Below the pieces are notes generated by a model, which saw nothing but the letters and a program-made list of their open reading frames with translations, made no database searches and had not been told where the DNA came from. The translations under genes and the position numbers were made by a program. Of a stretch of 64,000 nt of DNA, positions 63,781 to 64,000 are shown one piece after another (positions within the stretch are counted from its first letter, which is position 1; the number at the start of each line of letters is the position of its first letter). Location of the stretch: NCBI RefSeq assembly GCF_900114065.1, contig NZ_FORS01000001.1, forward strand, positions 1 to 64,000, in the 5' to 3' direction. This DNA is from Stutzerimonas kunmingensis (GTDB lineage: Bacteria > Pseudomonadota > Gammaproteobacteria > Pseudomonadales > Pseudomonadaceae).

Positions 63781-64000
63781 ATGAAGCAACCCGTGTTGCG
63801 CTCGTTCCTTATCGCCGCGTTGGCCGGTGCGGCGATCTGGGGCCTGTCGCCTTCGATGACCGGCCATGTCGAGCCCTGGGATGCAGGTGGCCTGTATTAC
63901 ACCGCAGCGCTGGCCTTGGGTGGCTGCTTGTGTGGCTCTATCGCGCCGAAACCCTTGTGGCCGCTCTACGTTGGCTGTGTGGTCGGGCAAACTCTGTATC
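63781..64000 (+). CDS. N-terminal fragment of a membrane protein, cut by the window edge
   Basis: An open frame begins at ATG 63781 (an in-frame ATG at 63754 is also possible) and runs without a stop to the end of the window, 73 codons. It encodes hydrophobic segments (LRSFLIAALAGAAIWGLSPSM, ALALGGCLCGSIAPKPLWPLYVGCVVGQTLY) consistent with two or three transmembrane helices. No family can be assigned from this fragment. The opposite strand also has an 88-residue open frame, taken as a shadow. Confidence 0.55.
   Translation, partial: MKQPVLRSFLIAALAGAAIWGLSPSMTGHVEPWDAGGLYYTAALALGGCLCGSIAPKPLWPLYVGCVVGQTLY

Overview
The window is a GC-rich, densely packed chromosomal segment from a pseudomonad, most likely the Pseudomonas stutzeri (Stutzerimonas) group. 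This rests on gene families and gene orders typical of Pseudomonas (tal/RssC/RssB/PilZ/MlaA/QueF, MazG/RelA/RlmD/CysM/GacS, AruC/AruE, OprP-type porin, chromosomal class D beta-lactamase) and on short pseudomonad repeats. The genus call is from memory of families, not from a database search. The region is mostly core chromosome. The only mobile element seen is the end of an IS3-family insertion at the left edge.

Layout. 1-1111: the tail of an IS3-family element has inserted into a BenR/XylS-type benzoate regulator and removed its second helix-turn-helix. 1457-9574: dusA, tal, an RssC/RssB partner-switch pair, PilZ, mlaA, a DUF4404 protein, queF and a two-gene ABC exporter. 9667-12231: a contracted arginine succinyltransferase (aru/ast) locus holding only aruC, a small acidic protein and aruE. 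12371-20426: crotonase, HD-GYP phosphodiesterase, tRNA-Ser(GGA) with its own promoter and terminator, DUF1810, a Gly/Pro-rich secreted protein, a 31-residue membrane peptide, rhodanese, MscS and FadE. 20547-26793: a four-gene DNA repair cluster (beta-CASP-like exonuclease, ATP-dependent ligase, Lhr-core helicase, metallophosphoesterase). A pair of intergenic repeats has been absorbed into the helicase N-terminus.

26771-36202: small proteins, an erythromycin-esterase-family enzyme, a DUF2058 protein, and the stringent-response block mazG-relA-rlmD-cysM with three related hairpin repeats around mazG, then an ArgP-like regulator. 36343-41870: a TRIC/UPF0126 channel, the GacS global regulator kinase and MnmC. 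41975-49845: DUF3365 haem protein, TSUP exporter, DUF1127, two LysR regulators, a DEAD-box helicase, a CigR-like protein, periplasmic cyclophilin and DUF6306. 49855-55855: a FemAB/GNAT-like protein, phosphate porin, TcdA, DapE, RlmA and a conserved hypothetical. 55955-59866: a cold-shock protein and a GldA-F-G-like ABC system. 60137-64000: serine hydrolase, a frameshifted GNAT acetyltransferase, an OXA-type beta-lactamase, a methyltransferase and a truncated membrane protein.

Functional links visible here: RelA/MazG nucleotide control lies beside a tRNA-Ser with a stringent-type promoter elsewhere in the window; several tRNA/rRNA modifiers (DusA, QueF, RlmD, MnmC, TcdA, RlmA) are scattered through it; and three signalling layers occur (RssB/RssC, c-di-GMP via PilZ and HD-GYP, GacS). 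I found no clearly new multi-gene system. The best leads are the repair cluster with its repeat-derived helicase leader, the eroded aru operon, the IS-disrupted benR, the frameshifted acetyltransferase, and two small genes with good start signals.
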